Shown here one piece after another: positions 21,267 through 32,245 of a stretch of 64,000 nucleotides of DNA (the stretch's first letter is position 1; each line of letters opens with the position of its first letter). Source of the DNA: Neoscytalidium dimidiatum (lineage: Eukaryota; Ascomycota; Dothideomycetes; Botryosphaeriales; Botryosphaeriaceae); assembly GCA_037367355.1 (NCBI GenBank), contig JAVSCG010000040.1:124001-188000 (forward strand), read 5' to 3'. The notes below the pieces were generated by a model that searched no databases, was not told the DNA's origin, and saw only the letters and a list, made by a program, of their open reading frames with translations. The position numbers and the translations under genes were made by a program.

Positions 21267-22223
21267 TATATAAATATCTAGTCTAATTTTCCTTTATTTT
21301 TACAATAATGTATTTATTTAAAAAGGTTCATAGCTTATAAATTATTGTATAAGAACACAAAGAAACCAAAAAAATCTTTTTATTTTATTATATTATTATT
21401 AATAATGTCTTATATTAAATACGTATTTAATATATAAATATTGAATAATTCTTTTTTTGCTTAATTAAGCAAAAAAAGAATAAGCTAGAGACGTACATTA
21501 AAAAAAAGGGAAAAGATTAGGTTAATAATAATTGTATCTATAGAAATAGATTAAAAATTATTCATTAATAAGTTTAAAATATTTTTAAAAATATTTTAAA
21601 ATAAATAGTAAAGCGTCCTGTAATGAGCAGGTAATATACTATAACATATAGTTGTTATACCTAAATTACACCTTTATGTACCTATTAGTAATGAAGAAGA
21701 AAAACCCCTATTAATATAGAATATAGAATAGTGAACGTCAATTGAAAATATGTTTAAATGTTAATCATTTATTACATTTTAAAAGATAAAGAGAATAAAT
21801 ACTAATAAACCTATTTATATTATATATTAATGGATACAATTAAGCCGGTTCCTGTTTATGCTTATTCATCTAAAAAAAGGCTTAATATTGGCTTATTGGT
21901 TCACTTACATATAATACTATAAATAATTTATATGAAATTTATTTTCTGTTAGAGACCAAAGTTTTTACCTCATTTATCTTAAATATTTATTTATCTAGCA
22001 ACGGACTTCCCTATGTTAAATAACATTTTGCAATTTGTATCACAAATATAAAGGTTGTTTAGTTAACAATAAAAAAAAAAATAATACAATACATTAAAAA
22101 ATTGCCAACATTAATAAAAAATATTAATATTAGTTTTTTTAACTTTTTTAATATACTATTCCTCTATATGGTCCTGAGATTTTTATATGTTTATATATAT
22201 ATGTTTGTTTCGTAAAATAAATA
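21267..22223. other. Long AT-rich spacer upstream of nad1
   Basis: No gene, tRNA or intron core is recognised. It contains runs of A/T, short palindromes (TTCTTTTTTTGCTTAA/TTAAGCAAAAAAAGAA at about 21451-21482) and the presumed nad1 leader. Confidence 0.4.
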
Positions 22224-22285
22224 CTAATGTAATTTTAGAGCATCTTTAATATAAGAACAAGTTAAAACAACAAAAACTTGAGCTT
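22224..22285 (-). pseudogene. atp6: Displaced 3' end of atp6
   Basis: It encodes ...EAQVFVVLTCSYIKDALKLH plus stop, the last 20 codons of atp6. It duplicates the functional last exon at 24242-24309 with several third-position changes. It lies just downstream of the nad4-start/LAGLIDADG ORF. It is best read as the old atp6 tail, displaced when an element carrying a new tail and that endonuclease entered atp6 at this codon. Confidence 0.85.
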
Positions 22286-22358
22286 CACCTTTTATTATTA
22301 TATAATCATTAAATAATTTTTATATGTATATTATTGTAATTTTTAATGAATAGTTCAC

Positions 22359-23675
22359 TTAAATATCACTTTCTATATTAGATATTTTGGGTGAATATCT
22401 ATTTTTATTCATAGAAGAAATACAATAATCTAATTGTTTAATCTGCTCTTCAGTAAGATTTTTTAAACCTTTACCTTTGTTAGCATATAATATAGAAACT
22501 GCTATTTTAAATAAATCAAAATCTTTACCTTTTTCTGTATTAATAAGATACTTAGAAAAGAAAGGAACAATTATTGTGTACAACTCCAATTTATTACGTA
22601 CCGCTATATGACGCATACCGAAGGCATCTTTCTTAATAATACCACAACCAAGAGTTTTTATTATTCTATTTAATAAACCTTCATCTCTTTGGTTTTGAGC
22701 TATAGAAAAAGTTGCATCATAGTTAGGTCATTTAGCATTTACAGAAGGTTTAGATATAAAAAACGAACCATCTGCAGCAACAAATCCTGATATATATTCA
22801 GGGATTAATCTAGTTGATTTTTCTATAAAAATCCCTTCCGTATTGAATGGAATAACCTTTGAAAACAAATCAGACTGGAAAATAGATGCGGTTAACCCTT
22901 TTTTTAAAGCTGCTTTATAAGATAACAATTTACTATAACCTTCTATAGTAAGATGCTCTTTTTTATTAATAATATCAGCAACAGCTTTAAATAAATAAAA
23001 AGATATAAATTTAGTAGATTGTAAAGGATAAGCTGAGAAATGAGGGATAATCACATTTTTAATATCTGAAAAATTATCTACTCTATAAGCTATATAGTGT
23101 TTAGTATAAGTTAAACGCCCTACATTATTAAAAAATGCTTTTAAATTATGTAAGATAGCCTCATCACTAGGATGTACAGAAATTTGATATATAAGTTTAA
23201 CAGTATAACCTGTTTTGGTTGTTTTAGCTTTAATAGTATTTATCATAAAACAACCCTCTCCATCAGTATATCCTGTTACTCATCAAGGATGTAATTTTTT
23301 CTTACTATGCAGAGATATATTCTGTGATGTGGAAGAATATTGTCTTGTACCTAATTTAGTTAAAAATGGTAAGCTGAAATATTCCAAGTCATTTAAAACT
23401 TTTAATTCATAAAGGCAACCACAATTAAATTTATTATAATAAATTGATAAAAAGATAAACATAAGTAAAGAAATAAATAAATTAACAATTAATGTTAATA
23501 AGCCAATAATTTTAATATGTTTTATGTTTGAACTTTCCCCGTGGGGGAAGGTCCCTTTGGGGTCCTTACCCGAGGGGTAAGTCCCGGCCAAGGGACTAAA
23601 AGGTTTATCATACATCCCTGTATAGATTACAGATAAACCAATTATAGGTATTATTAATAGAGATAAAAATAACAT
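22359..23675 (-). CDS. LAGLIDADG endonuclease with captured nad4 N-terminus
   Basis: 439 codons. Residues 1 to about 75 copy the start of nad4 (MLFLSLLIIPIIGLSVIYTG..., including the in-frame GC cluster and ...SSNIKHIKIIGLLTLIVNLFISLLMF). A linker follows, then a two-motif LAGLIDADG endonuclease (VTGYTDGEGCFM near residue 135; ISGFVAADGSFF near residue 300). It ends ...SPKISNIESDI. The second motif has AADG instead of the usual acidic pattern, but its last D is kept. The upstream leader is also copied from nad4. It lies between the functional atp6 3' end and its displaced old tail, so it belongs to the element inserted into atp6. All UGA codons read as Trp. Confidence 0.85.
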
Positions 23676-24241
23676 GTTATTTATTTAAATTGCTATAGTT
23701 AATGCCCACTAAACTACTTACAAATCATTAAATATTACCTTTATAGTTTTAATTATTAATAAATATGATGAACACAAAAGCATTAAATTAACTAATATTA
23801 TTGTTAATAACATACAACTTTCCCTTATATATAATTACAAGACCCGAGCCCATTCGAAGAGGGTTAGGGTTAACTACAACGATATATAATTTTTTTTAAT
23901 TAAATATAAAATTCAGATATGATTAAATCAATAACATCAGATAAATTAACCTCAATGGATCATATTTATAAAAAGTAAGTAGTTTTTAGTAACACCACAC
24001 ATATCCGTATGGTAATTTAACTAATAATTAAAACAAAGAATAATAAAATGGTGATCGAATGATGATCACCATTAATAATAAAAATTACAAATAGATATTT
24101 TACAAAAATAGCATTTAAATTATTTTTGTTGTTTCTTTCTTTCTTTCTATTCAAATTAAATGTGTATATAAAACTTTGCAAGATAGGCTAATATTTTATA
24201 TATATTTATATATTTTTTATATATTTATATTTAGTAATAAA
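23676..24241 (-). promoter_or_regulatory. Copied nad4 leader
   Basis: Upstream of the captured nad4 start. It shares TAATGCCCACTA near the ATG and the stem-loop at 23995-24012 with the true nad4 leader. The remainder is AT-rich (a TTTC repeat at about 24130-24150) with nothing else recognised. Confidence 0.5.
23995..24012 (-). promoter_or_regulatory. Covarying leader hairpin, copied nad4 leader
   Basis: Minus strand CCATAC-GGATAT-GTGTGG. Same loop as at 13059-13076 with compensated stem changes. Confidence 0.6.
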
Positions 24242-24309
24242 CTAATGTAATTCTAAAGCGTCTTTAATGTAAGAACAAGTTAGAACTACGAAAACTTGAG
24301 CTTGTATAA
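24242..24309 (-). CDS. atp6: atp6 exon 5
   Basis: Last 22 codons plus 2 nt: FIQAQVFVVLTCSYIKDALELH stop. Phase fits exon 4 (..GCA T | TT ATA CAA). The preceding intron ends in G. Confidence 0.9.
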
Positions 24310-24667
24310 CAAAACTTAGTTATCTTAAGTGGGCTTACCCCACAGATGTTTTCTAGTGCTCTGTACACTTCCTTGATCTTTTATTAATAAAAAAAGATTA
24401 GGACCCTTCACATCAATCAGTCTGATTAAACCAATTCTAAGTTCCGACTGTACATTCGCGAACATTTCAGCTCTACGTAGGTGAACCAGTCTGTAGCGAT
24501 GTTCCTAAGCCACCGACGGTCTTCAACTAGGGTGTCGTTAACCGTTTTCACCTTGTCCAGTTATTATTTATTATTAATGTAAATAATATCACGTGTTCCG
24601 CTTGGACGTTGTCACGATTAATAACAACTAAGTGGGATTCTCACCCACAGCACCTATACAGAAAACA
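24310..24667 (-). mobile_element. ORF-less group I intron in atp6 (358 nt)
   Basis: A compact intron with core landmarks CCAGTCTGTAGCGAT, ACCGACGGTCTT and CCGTTTTCACC (plus strand) at 24440-24560. It belongs to the same subfamily as introns in rns, nad5 and cox2. Exon 4 ends in T and the intron ends in G. Confidence 0.85.
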
Positions 24668-24807
24668 ATGCGATTGCTAACTCTAACCCAGAAAATGCAA
24701 TAATAAATGCTAAGGGTAATAAAGCTAAGAAAAAGAATATAATACCTGATGTCATAATATTATAAGTAAATCCACTTAAAATATTTAATAACATATGTCC
24801 TGATAGT
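24668..24807 (-). CDS. atp6: atp6 exon 4
   Basis: Encodes LSGHMLLNILSGFTYN...GLELAIA, including the segment with the conserved ELAI that packs against the c-ring. 140 nt, phases 2 in and 1 out, agreeing with exons 3 and 5. Confidence 0.9.
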
Positions 24808-26393
24808 CGTCCAACAAATTCATCCTCAAATTATGTTAATAAATAACATAAACTTTTAAAAGTATATACTACAACTGCTAGGTATCCGAGAAAAGTCTAC
24901 GATGCATACCTTAGTATTCTAGTCCTCTAGTTTGAACAAATATTTACCTTTAAAAGGTTTAGTACGTTCATCTTTTAAATATAAAGATATACTAGGTTGA
25001 CTCCCTCTAATATATTAACCATATCCACTTTTTCTCATATTAGACAACTTAAACTAATTTAAAAAGGATAAATACCTCTAAACGGAGTAGTACGTTTCCT
25101 ACTTAAATAAACAGAAATACTTGACTGTGGAATACCCAGAGCTTTACCTGCTGAACTAATCGAAGAATAATTAATAACTTCATTTGTCTGAATATTAGTA
25201 ACTTCTATAGTTTTACAGTTTTGTTTAACTGAGTCTAGTTTGGAGATAGTGTACCCTTTAATGGTACTAACTTGCCCATTTGTAGACGAAGACTTATTAT
25301 TTAAATAGTTTGAAAGTCGTCTAGGAGATAAGCCCAAAAATTGATATGCGGCTTTCATTGTAGAGAATTGTTTGGTAATCCCTGTAACACTGTTAGTTAA
25401 TTATACAGCCTGTCCTGAATTAGTTAGATTAGAAGCAGAAGAAGAATCTAAACTAGATGTAGCTTTAGATATCATATAACCTTTGTATGGCTTATTATTA
25501 ACTAAATACCTTTTCACAGTAGTCATATGTACACCTAAAAACAGAGCAGCCTGTATTAAAGAAATAAATACTTTAATCTTTCCTGTTTCGATATTAGAAA
25601 GAATAATCGGCACTCTAATCTAAACCCTGCATAACCATATTTTAAAAGTGACTTACAAATAAGAGATGCACCTCGTTTACTGCTCGACAAATAGCTATGA
25701 TTAAAGTATCGTCTAAATCTATCATTCAGCATAGAAGAAGAACCTATATAACTTTTTCCTGAATCCTTTTGAACTAAACGATAAACACCAGATTTACCTT
25801 TATTTTGTTTAGCGATCAATCCTTTATGCTCATTAGGATTAGTATATATAAACTTTGTACCCCTCTTATTTAAAGGTGTTTATATACTTTATCCTTTCTT
25901 TAAAGTAGTATAACTTTACATCTTACGAAATGACCGAAAGATTATGTACTTATATAATAATATAGTTATTATCTTTATTTTCCTTTTCGATTCCCTCTTC
26001 ATTCTCAACTATTGTATTTATAGAGGAAATAAAAATAACAAGGAGAAATAATATAAAATGAGGATAGGCTATTGTGATATCTTTAATCTTAAGTTACTTA
26101 ATTTCGCCTAAGAACCGGCTTTCCCGGCGACTAGAGTACACCTTACCATTAGTTTAATGTAATGGAAGAACCGTCTACTCGTTGCTCTTTTACAGATAAG
26201 GTTAATTATCTGATTTAGATCCGCGATAACCCATTCCTATTACTAGAATCTCTAATGATATTACTATACCCTCAATCATTAATGAGGCCAGGTAAGAAGT
26301 TTCTGTCTTATCTTTAGTTATTAGAGCTTTAGGGCTTCCCCGGAGTTTGGTTCTTTAACACAATAAGAATGAGGCACCTAATCTCATCTTTTT
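24808..26393 (-). mobile_element. Group I intron in atp6 with decayed GIY-YIG gene
   Basis: The core at about 26090-26370 (CCCCGGAGTTTGG, GATCCGCGA, TTGCTCTTTTAC on the plus strand) directly follows the 5' exon. The GIY-YIG remnant lies downstream. The intron ends in G before ACTATCAGG. Confidence 0.8.
24910..25840 (-). pseudogene. GIY-YIG endonuclease remnant with NUMOD1-like repeats
   Basis: The N-terminal GIY-YIG half is readable (GKSGVYRLVQKDSGKSYIGS) at 25819-25700 but shifts frame after GYAGFRLE. The middle of the protein, where relatives have the catalytic Glu/Tyr region, is deleted. NUMOD1-like repeats follow in separate frames (25613-25401, 25358-25059, and a last piece ERTKPFKGKYLFKLED near 24930). 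Compare the intact relative at 26723-27943. Confidence 0.75.
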
Positions 26394-26440
26394 ATGTTGG
26401 CAGCAAGTCTTAGTCCCAATGAAACATTTCTAGCAAGATA
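26394..26440 (-). CDS. atp6: atp6 exon 3 (47 nt)
   Basis: A very short exon encoding YLARNVSLGLRLAAN plus 2 nt. It includes the conserved Arg in SLGLRLAAN that is essential for proton translocation in ATP synthase subunit a. The 5' edge is ambiguous by up to 4 nt because the sequence before TAT is ATCA, not G. Confidence 0.85.
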
Positions 26441-28343
26441 TGATCGACTGTATTATTAAATGTTTTTGACCTATTAAAGACATAAACCACTTCTTGATTT
26501 ATTAGTAACAATAAAACATATTTAACCATAATTATATATATATAATTATGGTTCCATGCTTTTTTGCGCAGACTATTATTTAAGCAAAAGGTATCCCTCA
26601 TACTTGAGGGGATAAAACTAACGTACTTACTCCACCCCTGTTAATAAGGGGTGGTAATAAAATAATTAAAAAAAAATTATTTTAATTGAGCATAAAATAG
26701 TTTAAATACATAAAAAGCAAGTTTAAACTAATTTTAATATATATTTTTTTTTATAAAGATTAGTACGTTTTCTAAGAAAATACACAGATAAACTAGCTCT
26801 AGGTACACCTAAAGCTTCGGCAGCCAAAGTAAACGAAGGGTATATAGTTACTTCATTTGTTTCAATATCAGTAACCTCTATTTTACTAGATTTACTGTTA
26901 ACTTTAACCTGAGTATCCGTTATTTTGGAAATTATATACCCTTTTAATGTTTCATTATCGGTCTTAGCCGTATTACTTAAAAAGTATCATAGACGCGCCC
27001 TAGATACATCCAAAAATTTAGCAGCTTCTGACATAGAAGAAAATTCTTTAGAATTACCTGTTAACTTATTAGTTAATCGGACAGGTTGTTGATTAATAAA
27101 ATCAGAAGTAGACGCTGGCTCAGTAATATCCTTATCTTTTGAAGGGGCTTTAGAAATTATATAACCCTTGTAAGGGATATTACTTAATAAATATTTCCTT
27201 ACGGAAACACGAGATATACCTAGATATACACCAGCGTCAGTCATAGAAGAAAATTCTTGGGTGTCACCTGTTTCCGAATTAGTTAACAGGACAGGCTGTC
27301 TTAAGGTATTACTTAGACGCATTTTTTCTAAATGTTCCTTATTAAAAGTTTTACCCAATAAAGCTTCTCTTCTAATATTACGGCTTGATTCTGATACTTT
27401 TCTATTTTTAGAAGCTATACCTATTAGGTTTTTAGCTGCTTCACTATGTCTGTATCCTAAGGGAGAACCTGCCAATTTTAATATATTATATTCAGGGGTA
27501 TATTTATCAAAATAGAATTGCTCTCTTTGGAGCAATTTATCGGAAGAGCAATATTCTAAAATTTCTAATCTAAACTCCGCATAACCATGTTTTAATAGTG
27601 CCTTATAAATAGCCATATTACGCTTAGGGTATGATATATGATTATAATTAAAATATTGTCTAAATCTAGTATTCAACTTATTGGAAGAACCTATGTAACT
27701 TTTACCAGAGTTTATGTGTACTCATCGATAAATACCTGCTTTTCCTTTATTTTCATTAACAATTAATTCTTTGTTCTTATCAGGATTAATATAAACTCTA
27801 ACAGGTACTGATTCAGATGTAGTAGACATAGTTCTTTTACTGTTTAGGCCACAAGTTCTAATTAAGATCGAAGCCGGATAACTTAATAGGATACCTTTAG
27901 ACCGACTCTTAGTTGTCACAAAGTTATAGTTATTAGGCAACATGTTGCGAGTAATAGAAGAAGTGTTATAGTAACTTTTACAAATTCGCTTATGCTATAC
28001 ATACACAATTTTTATGGATAGGTCAAAACTAATACAGAAACTTTAATTTTGAGTTACTTAATTCTACTCAAAAACCACTTTCATGGCGACAAGAGTACAC
28101 CTTACAGTATTGAAGACAATACTGAAGAACCATCTACTCGTTGCTCTTTTACAAATTTTTAAATAAAATCTGATTTAGATCCGCGATTACCCATTCCTAT
28201 TTATAGAATCTCTAGCGATATTACTATACCCCCAGGCATTAATGGGGCCACTAATAAAGTTTCCTTTAAAAGCTTAGTTGCTAGAGCTTTAGGGCTTCCC
28301 CGGAGTTTGGCTCTTAATCACAATTTGAAGTTTACTAATCTTC
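26441..28343 (-). mobile_element. Group I intron in atp6 with intact GIY-YIG gene
   Basis: The core at about 28060-28320 follows exon 2 directly and shows the CCCCGGAGTTTGG / GATCCGCGA / TTGCTCTTTTAC landmarks (plus strand). The GIY-YIG ORF occupies the 3' half. Confidence 0.8.
26723..27943 (-). CDS. GIY-YIG homing endonuclease with several NUMOD1-like repeats
   Basis: 407 codons from ATG 27943. The GIY-YIG domain is intact: KAGIYRWVHINSGKSYIGSS near residue 70, then RFRQYFNYNH, KHGYAEFRLEILEYC and the catalytic-glutamate region EQFYFDKYTPEYNILK. Three tandem repeats follow, each of the pattern EFSSM-x-A-x-x-L-x-x-S-R-x-S-V-x-x-Y-L, at about residues 205-240, 275-310 and 355-395. They look like NUMOD1/helix-turn-helix DNA-binding modules. 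The product would cut near the atp6 intron site. UGA reads as Trp. Confidence 0.88.
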
Positions 28344-28524
28344 ACTCATGAATTCAATTAATACTAGTAAAGGTAATAAACCTAAAGGGCAACCAGCAGG
28401 CACGAACAGCGAGAAGAATTTAAGTCCGTGTTTGTTGAAACCTAAAATAGTTGCACCTAAAACAACAGTGAAACTAAGTGAGAATGTTAATATGAAATGG
28501 CTTGTTGAAGCAAAACTGTAAGGT
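28344..28524 (-). CDS. atp6: atp6 exon 2
   Basis: Encodes PYSFASTSHFILTFSLSF...LPLLVLIEFMS, the second and third membrane segments of ATP synthase subunit a. Phase 2 in (GT | A) and phase 0 out. The intron before it ends in AAG. Confidence 0.9.
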
Positions 28525-29905
28525 CTTCTTGATACTACAATATTATTGTAATATAAAGATGGACTATATATTAATTAATCGCTCATCTGTTTATCATTTA
28601 TGATGAATGATCAATTTTTCACGTATAGTCTCTGAGGAACCCGCTAAGTATATATATAATTATATACCTTTGGTTTCCTGCTGATTATTCAATGTTACAT
28701 CTTTAGAATTTTCACGTTCTTTATAAGAATCGTATCTAAAGCATTAGAAATTTCCAGCATATAGTGAAATTTATACGTTATTTTTCTAATGTTTATATAT
28801 ATATACAATCCGTGTATTTAGTTAATGTAATTAAATATCTAAAGCATACTTTTATTCTGTAGTATAATCTAATATTGAATGATCTCTTCTACTATTCATA
28901 TTACTTTTAATTAATTTAATCTTTTCTAATCCCTTTTTTGTTAAATGATCCTTAGATCTTATTAATTCGGCTACTTTCACAAAATTAAAAAAATCTTGTT
29001 GTTTAGAACCTAATAAGGGATACTTATAGAATAAAGGAATAACTTTTTCAAAGATATCCTTGAAAGTAGAGATAATAAAATATACTTCGTTACGGCCTGT
29101 TACAGAATAGAATCTATCATAGCCTAAATAGTTAACAAAGCTCTCTAATAGTACTCTATCACGAGAATGCTGAGTCAAGAAGAATCTTAAACTTACACTT
29201 GCTGGCTTATCCTTATATTCTTGAACAACTACTAGGAAACAACCTTCTGCTTCTACAAATCCTCTAAACCAATTTAAATCTTTTACTCCTGTAAATTTAA
29301 CTGATGGTCTAATTACAGGAATAACATTAGGAAAGGACTCTTTAAACTGTTCAGATAAACCTAAATTAAGTGAAGCTTTTATACTTACTATTTTTAGTAA
29401 ACCCTTTTTTGTTAAATGTACTTTTTCTTGTACCAATTTAACAGCTTGTTTAAACAAAAGATAATCAGCAAGTTTTTGAGTAATTAAAGGATATTTATCA
29501 AAATGATTTATAATCACACTCAAATTCTTTAACCCACTAACACGGAACTCAGCGGAGTCTTTACCGTGTTTGTATATTTTACCTACACCAAAGTATCTTT
29601 GAATTAATTCTAATAATGCTCTATCTTTATTATGTAAAGAAATTTTAAAGAAAGGTTTAACCTGTCATCCGGTTAGCATTCTACTGTCTTTATAAATAGA
29701 AAGAGCAAAACATGCTTCACCATCTGAAAACCCGGTTATATAATAAGGATTAATAATATTGGTAGCATTACCCCTATTATAAGTATAATGTCTAACCTTT
29801 TTATTAATCTTTATATTCTTTTTAGTAGAAAAAAGAGAAAACAAATAAAACTTACATAATATATATATATATATATCATAAATAATAACGAATAGGCACC
29901 TTCTT
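28525..29905 (-). mobile_element. Group I intron in atp6 with in-frame LAGLIDADG ORF
   Basis: Exon 1 ends in GGT and the intron ends in G. Core elements (GGTTCCTCAGAGACTA and AATCAGCAGGAAAC on the minus strand) lie at 28560-28690 near the 3' end. The ORF is continuous with exon 1. Confidence 0.8.
28852..29905 (-). CDS. LAGLIDADG homing endonuclease, in frame with atp6 exon 1
   Basis: The frame runs from atp6 exon 1 into the intron and ends at 28852 (...HSILDYTTE). After a hydrophobic linker it has two LAGLIDADG motifs, ITGFSDGEACF near 29740 and FRGFVEAEGCF near 29250, with the family pattern YFGVGKI and LTKKGLEKI. The second motif has the catalytic acidic residue. Such proteins are usually cleaved from the exon-encoded part, or act as maturase/endonuclease. 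No lesions are seen. Confidence 0.87.
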
Positions 29906-30246
29906 ACCATCCCGATTAAATTATTTACCAAAATAAAAACAAATAATGCGTATATAAATGGAAAGTATACTTGTCCTTCTCTTGCATTTATTTGACCAAC
30001 TACTATACTATGCACAGTTGCATAGATTGTTTCTTGACTAACAGATCAGTTATTAGATACAACTCTATTGTAATTAGTAGCTAGTGCTTTAAAAAGAAAA
30101 GCAATACTTGCTCCAATTGTAAGATATAATCCTATATTTGTTATTGAAAAATGTGTGTTACCTAAAAGAGGTGCGTCCAGACTAAATAGATCTCTTATTT
30201 CAAATTGGTCTAACGGACTGTAATTTTCTAATAAAGTAGTATGCAT
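29906..30246 (-). CDS. atp6: atp6 exon 1 (ATP synthase subunit a)
   Basis: From ATG 30246 ([20 protein letters not shown]) to ...VNNLIGMV. Subunit a forms the proton channel of F0 in the inner membrane. The five exons total 777 nt (258 residues plus stop), the normal length for fungal atp6, and all phases close. The first ~20 codons and the leader are copied four times upstream, in front of LAGLIDADG genes. Confidence 0.93.
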
Positions 30247-30419
30247 AAAAAAAAAAAATAAATATTATTTAAAATACATCAATACTTTTAATTTTTTTTA
30301 TTTATGTAATAAATAAAAAAAAGATCAACATAAAGTATTAAAAAGCAAGGACATAAAAATACATAATGTTATCTTTTACATCCTTATTAAAAAAATGAAA
30401 AAACATAAAAATATATCCT
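30247..30419 (-). promoter_or_regulatory. atp6 leader (source of the copied leaders)
   Basis: It contains TGTATTTTAAATAATATTTA 12-32 nt upstream of the ATG, conserved in all five copies (30258, 33510, 36133, 39151, 40834). Farther upstream is an imperfect AAGGATGTAAAAG...TTTTATGTCCTT hairpin at about 30340-30395, which recurs at 39235-39290. The role as a translation or processing leader is inferred. Confidence 0.6.
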
Positions 30420-30500
30420 TTATATTTTTATATGTATATGTGCTTAATAATCCGTAAAAGATAATTAATATTAAACTATTATCAAATAATGATATATATA
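30420..30500 (-). pseudogene. nad5: Displaced last codons of nad5
   Basis: The minus strand matches the end of nad5 exon 4 ([18 protein letters not shown]) almost base for base, then diverges. It lies directly in front of the atp6 leader, the place where nad5 would have ended in the ancestral order nad5-atp6. Confidence 0.85.
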
Positions 30501-30504
30501 TATC

Positions 30505-31260
30505 TTAATTTGGATCATTTCTTAAAGCATTAATTAATGTACTATTAATTCTTACACTAGATCATCTAGCACAATTAGGAATTTTAGTAAATTGATTATA
30601 AGAGGGAAGATCACGATTTCTTAATATGAAATCACATAGTAGACTTCTAGTATTATCGTCGACACAACTGTTACGACTAGTAATACCTAAGTCTGATGCA
30701 ACAACCGATTGACCAGGTCTTCCTCCATTTGACCTGATAAACTCGGCTCTGTTATATTCTAATCAAGAAGCCAACTCTCTGTGATTACTAGGGTAACTAG
30801 TCGCAGGATTATAGGGAGCACCCTCATTAAAATTAGAATTGTTTGACTCCCCTCTATTTACGTCAGATGAATCATCATCTCTGTTAGAGGATGAGTTTAA
30901 AACAATATCTAACCAATTACCCCGATTAGGCCCAGGTCCCCCTGACCCTGTTGGACCCCCAGCCGGATTTGAAGAGCCCCCTCCTGAATTAGGAGAACCT
31001 CCACCTGAAGTAGAATCCATATTTAAAAAGGAAATATTTAATGATTCATCTCATCAAATAATTAAATTGATCTCAGACAAGTGGGTAATAAATAACTCAG
31101 GTAAATAAATAAAAATAGGAATAACTATACTAATTAAAAATTTAAACAACTGCAAACCAGGTAAACTATAATTTCTATATAAAGTAAAATATAAATTGAA
31201 AAACAAATCTTGCAGAGTTGCATATTTTGTTTCTATAGTTAAAGATCTATAAGTACTACA
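30505..31260 (-). CDS. Unknown ORF: hydrophobic N-terminus, Gly/Pro/Ser-rich linker, unknown C-terminal domain
   Basis: The open frame ends at TAA 30505 (...ALRNDPN). It has a hydrophobic stretch (LFKFLISIVIPIFIYLPELF) at about 31150-31090, then MDSTSGGGSPNSGGGSSNPAGG from ATG 31020, an Asp/Ser/Asn-rich stretch, and a compact C-terminal ~90 residues (GQSVVASDLGITSRN...RSLLCDFILRNRDLPSYNQF) that may be a small DNA- or protein-binding domain. UGA codons read as Trp. The true start is unclear; the frame is open into the GC cluster upstream. It replaces an endonuclease in the element that displaced the nad5 end at 30420-30500. Confidence 0.55.
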
Positions 31261-31261
31261 T

Positions 31262-31362
31262 AATCTACCCTGACGGGTGGTTTCACCACCCGGAGGGGGA
31301 CTTCCCCCCCCGTAGGGGGGGGGGAGGTCCCCCCTCCCCCCCCGTAGGGGGGAAGGGGGACT
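31262..31362. repeat. Large GC cluster (about 100 bp)
   Basis: Repeated CCCCCCGTAGGGGGG-type palindromes and a GACGGGTGG/CCACCCGG hairpin, between the nad5 3' copy and the unknown ORF. Homopolymer runs here are prone to sequencing error. Confidence 0.8.
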
Positions 31363-31396
31363 AGTTGTTATATATCTAAGGTATCAATTAGATTGT

Positions 31397-32127
31397 CTAG
31401 TTACATTTTTTTTTATACATACTATATTGTCTAATACCATTTTTTATATATATAGACTGGTTTTTAACATTAAAATGACCAGACTTAACTAAAGAATTAG
31501 TATTCTGAGATAAAACTGAGTTATTTTTTGGAGAGTTAGAACTTAAACATAATAAACCATAAAGAATTAATAAAACTAAGCTACTATCAAAAATAGAAAT
31601 AGTAGGTAAAAGAATAAAGAAAATTAAACCTACTAAGATATACAGAGCATAGGATGTTACTACCCCTGTATTTAGACTACCTATTCTATTACTTAAAGCT
31701 ACTAAACCTTTTTCTAACCCGTAAGGACCAATCATTTCTACAGAACCTTTATCTATAAATTTAGTAGTCATACCTCCAATCTTTAATACTGTATTAGTAA
31801 TATATTTGTTGTAAAACATTTCAATTAAGAAACGTTGGTTAAAGAAACCAAATATATTATAACCTAATCTAGATAACTTGAATTCTATAAGTACTTTAGG
31901 TAAGAATTCAGATAAAATTATTGCTATTACACTTAATGAAACTGTAAACATTAAAGGTAATAATTTAAAGAATGTAGGTACTGCAAATTCTGTGTCTAAT
32001 AATATTTCATGACTAGGATGAATGAATAAACTATTATCTGAGAAGAATCCTGAGCCTAACCCTATGAAAATATCTTTAGTGATATATCCGAAGAATATAG
32101 AGAATACAGCTAAAATTATTAAGCACA
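31397..32127 (-). pseudogene. nad5: nad5 3' part, displaced copy with extended C-terminus
   Basis: It encodes nad5 from [17 protein letters not shown] to the last membrane segment ([17 protein letters not shown]). It then continues into ~40 extra polar residues ([14 protein letters not shown]...YKKKCN) not found in the functional exon 4. There is no start codon. It follows the atp6-leader endonuclease at 32246-33496, so it reads as the former nad5 3' end, displaced when that cassette and a fresh nad5 end (33749-34570) arrived. The frame is intact. Confidence 0.83.
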
Positions 32128-32245
32128 GCCATCAGATTTTATCATACAAATATATTAGAAGGAAAAGTAAGCTACATAATAACTATAAAATAAATAAGTA
32201 AAAATGAAAACTGTTATATATACACAGGAAAAGATAAAAGATTAC

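Noticed and set aside
31262..31362. CRISPR-like or tandem repeat array
   Set aside because: The repeats are irregular GC palindromes without spacers, the same type as the other GC clusters.
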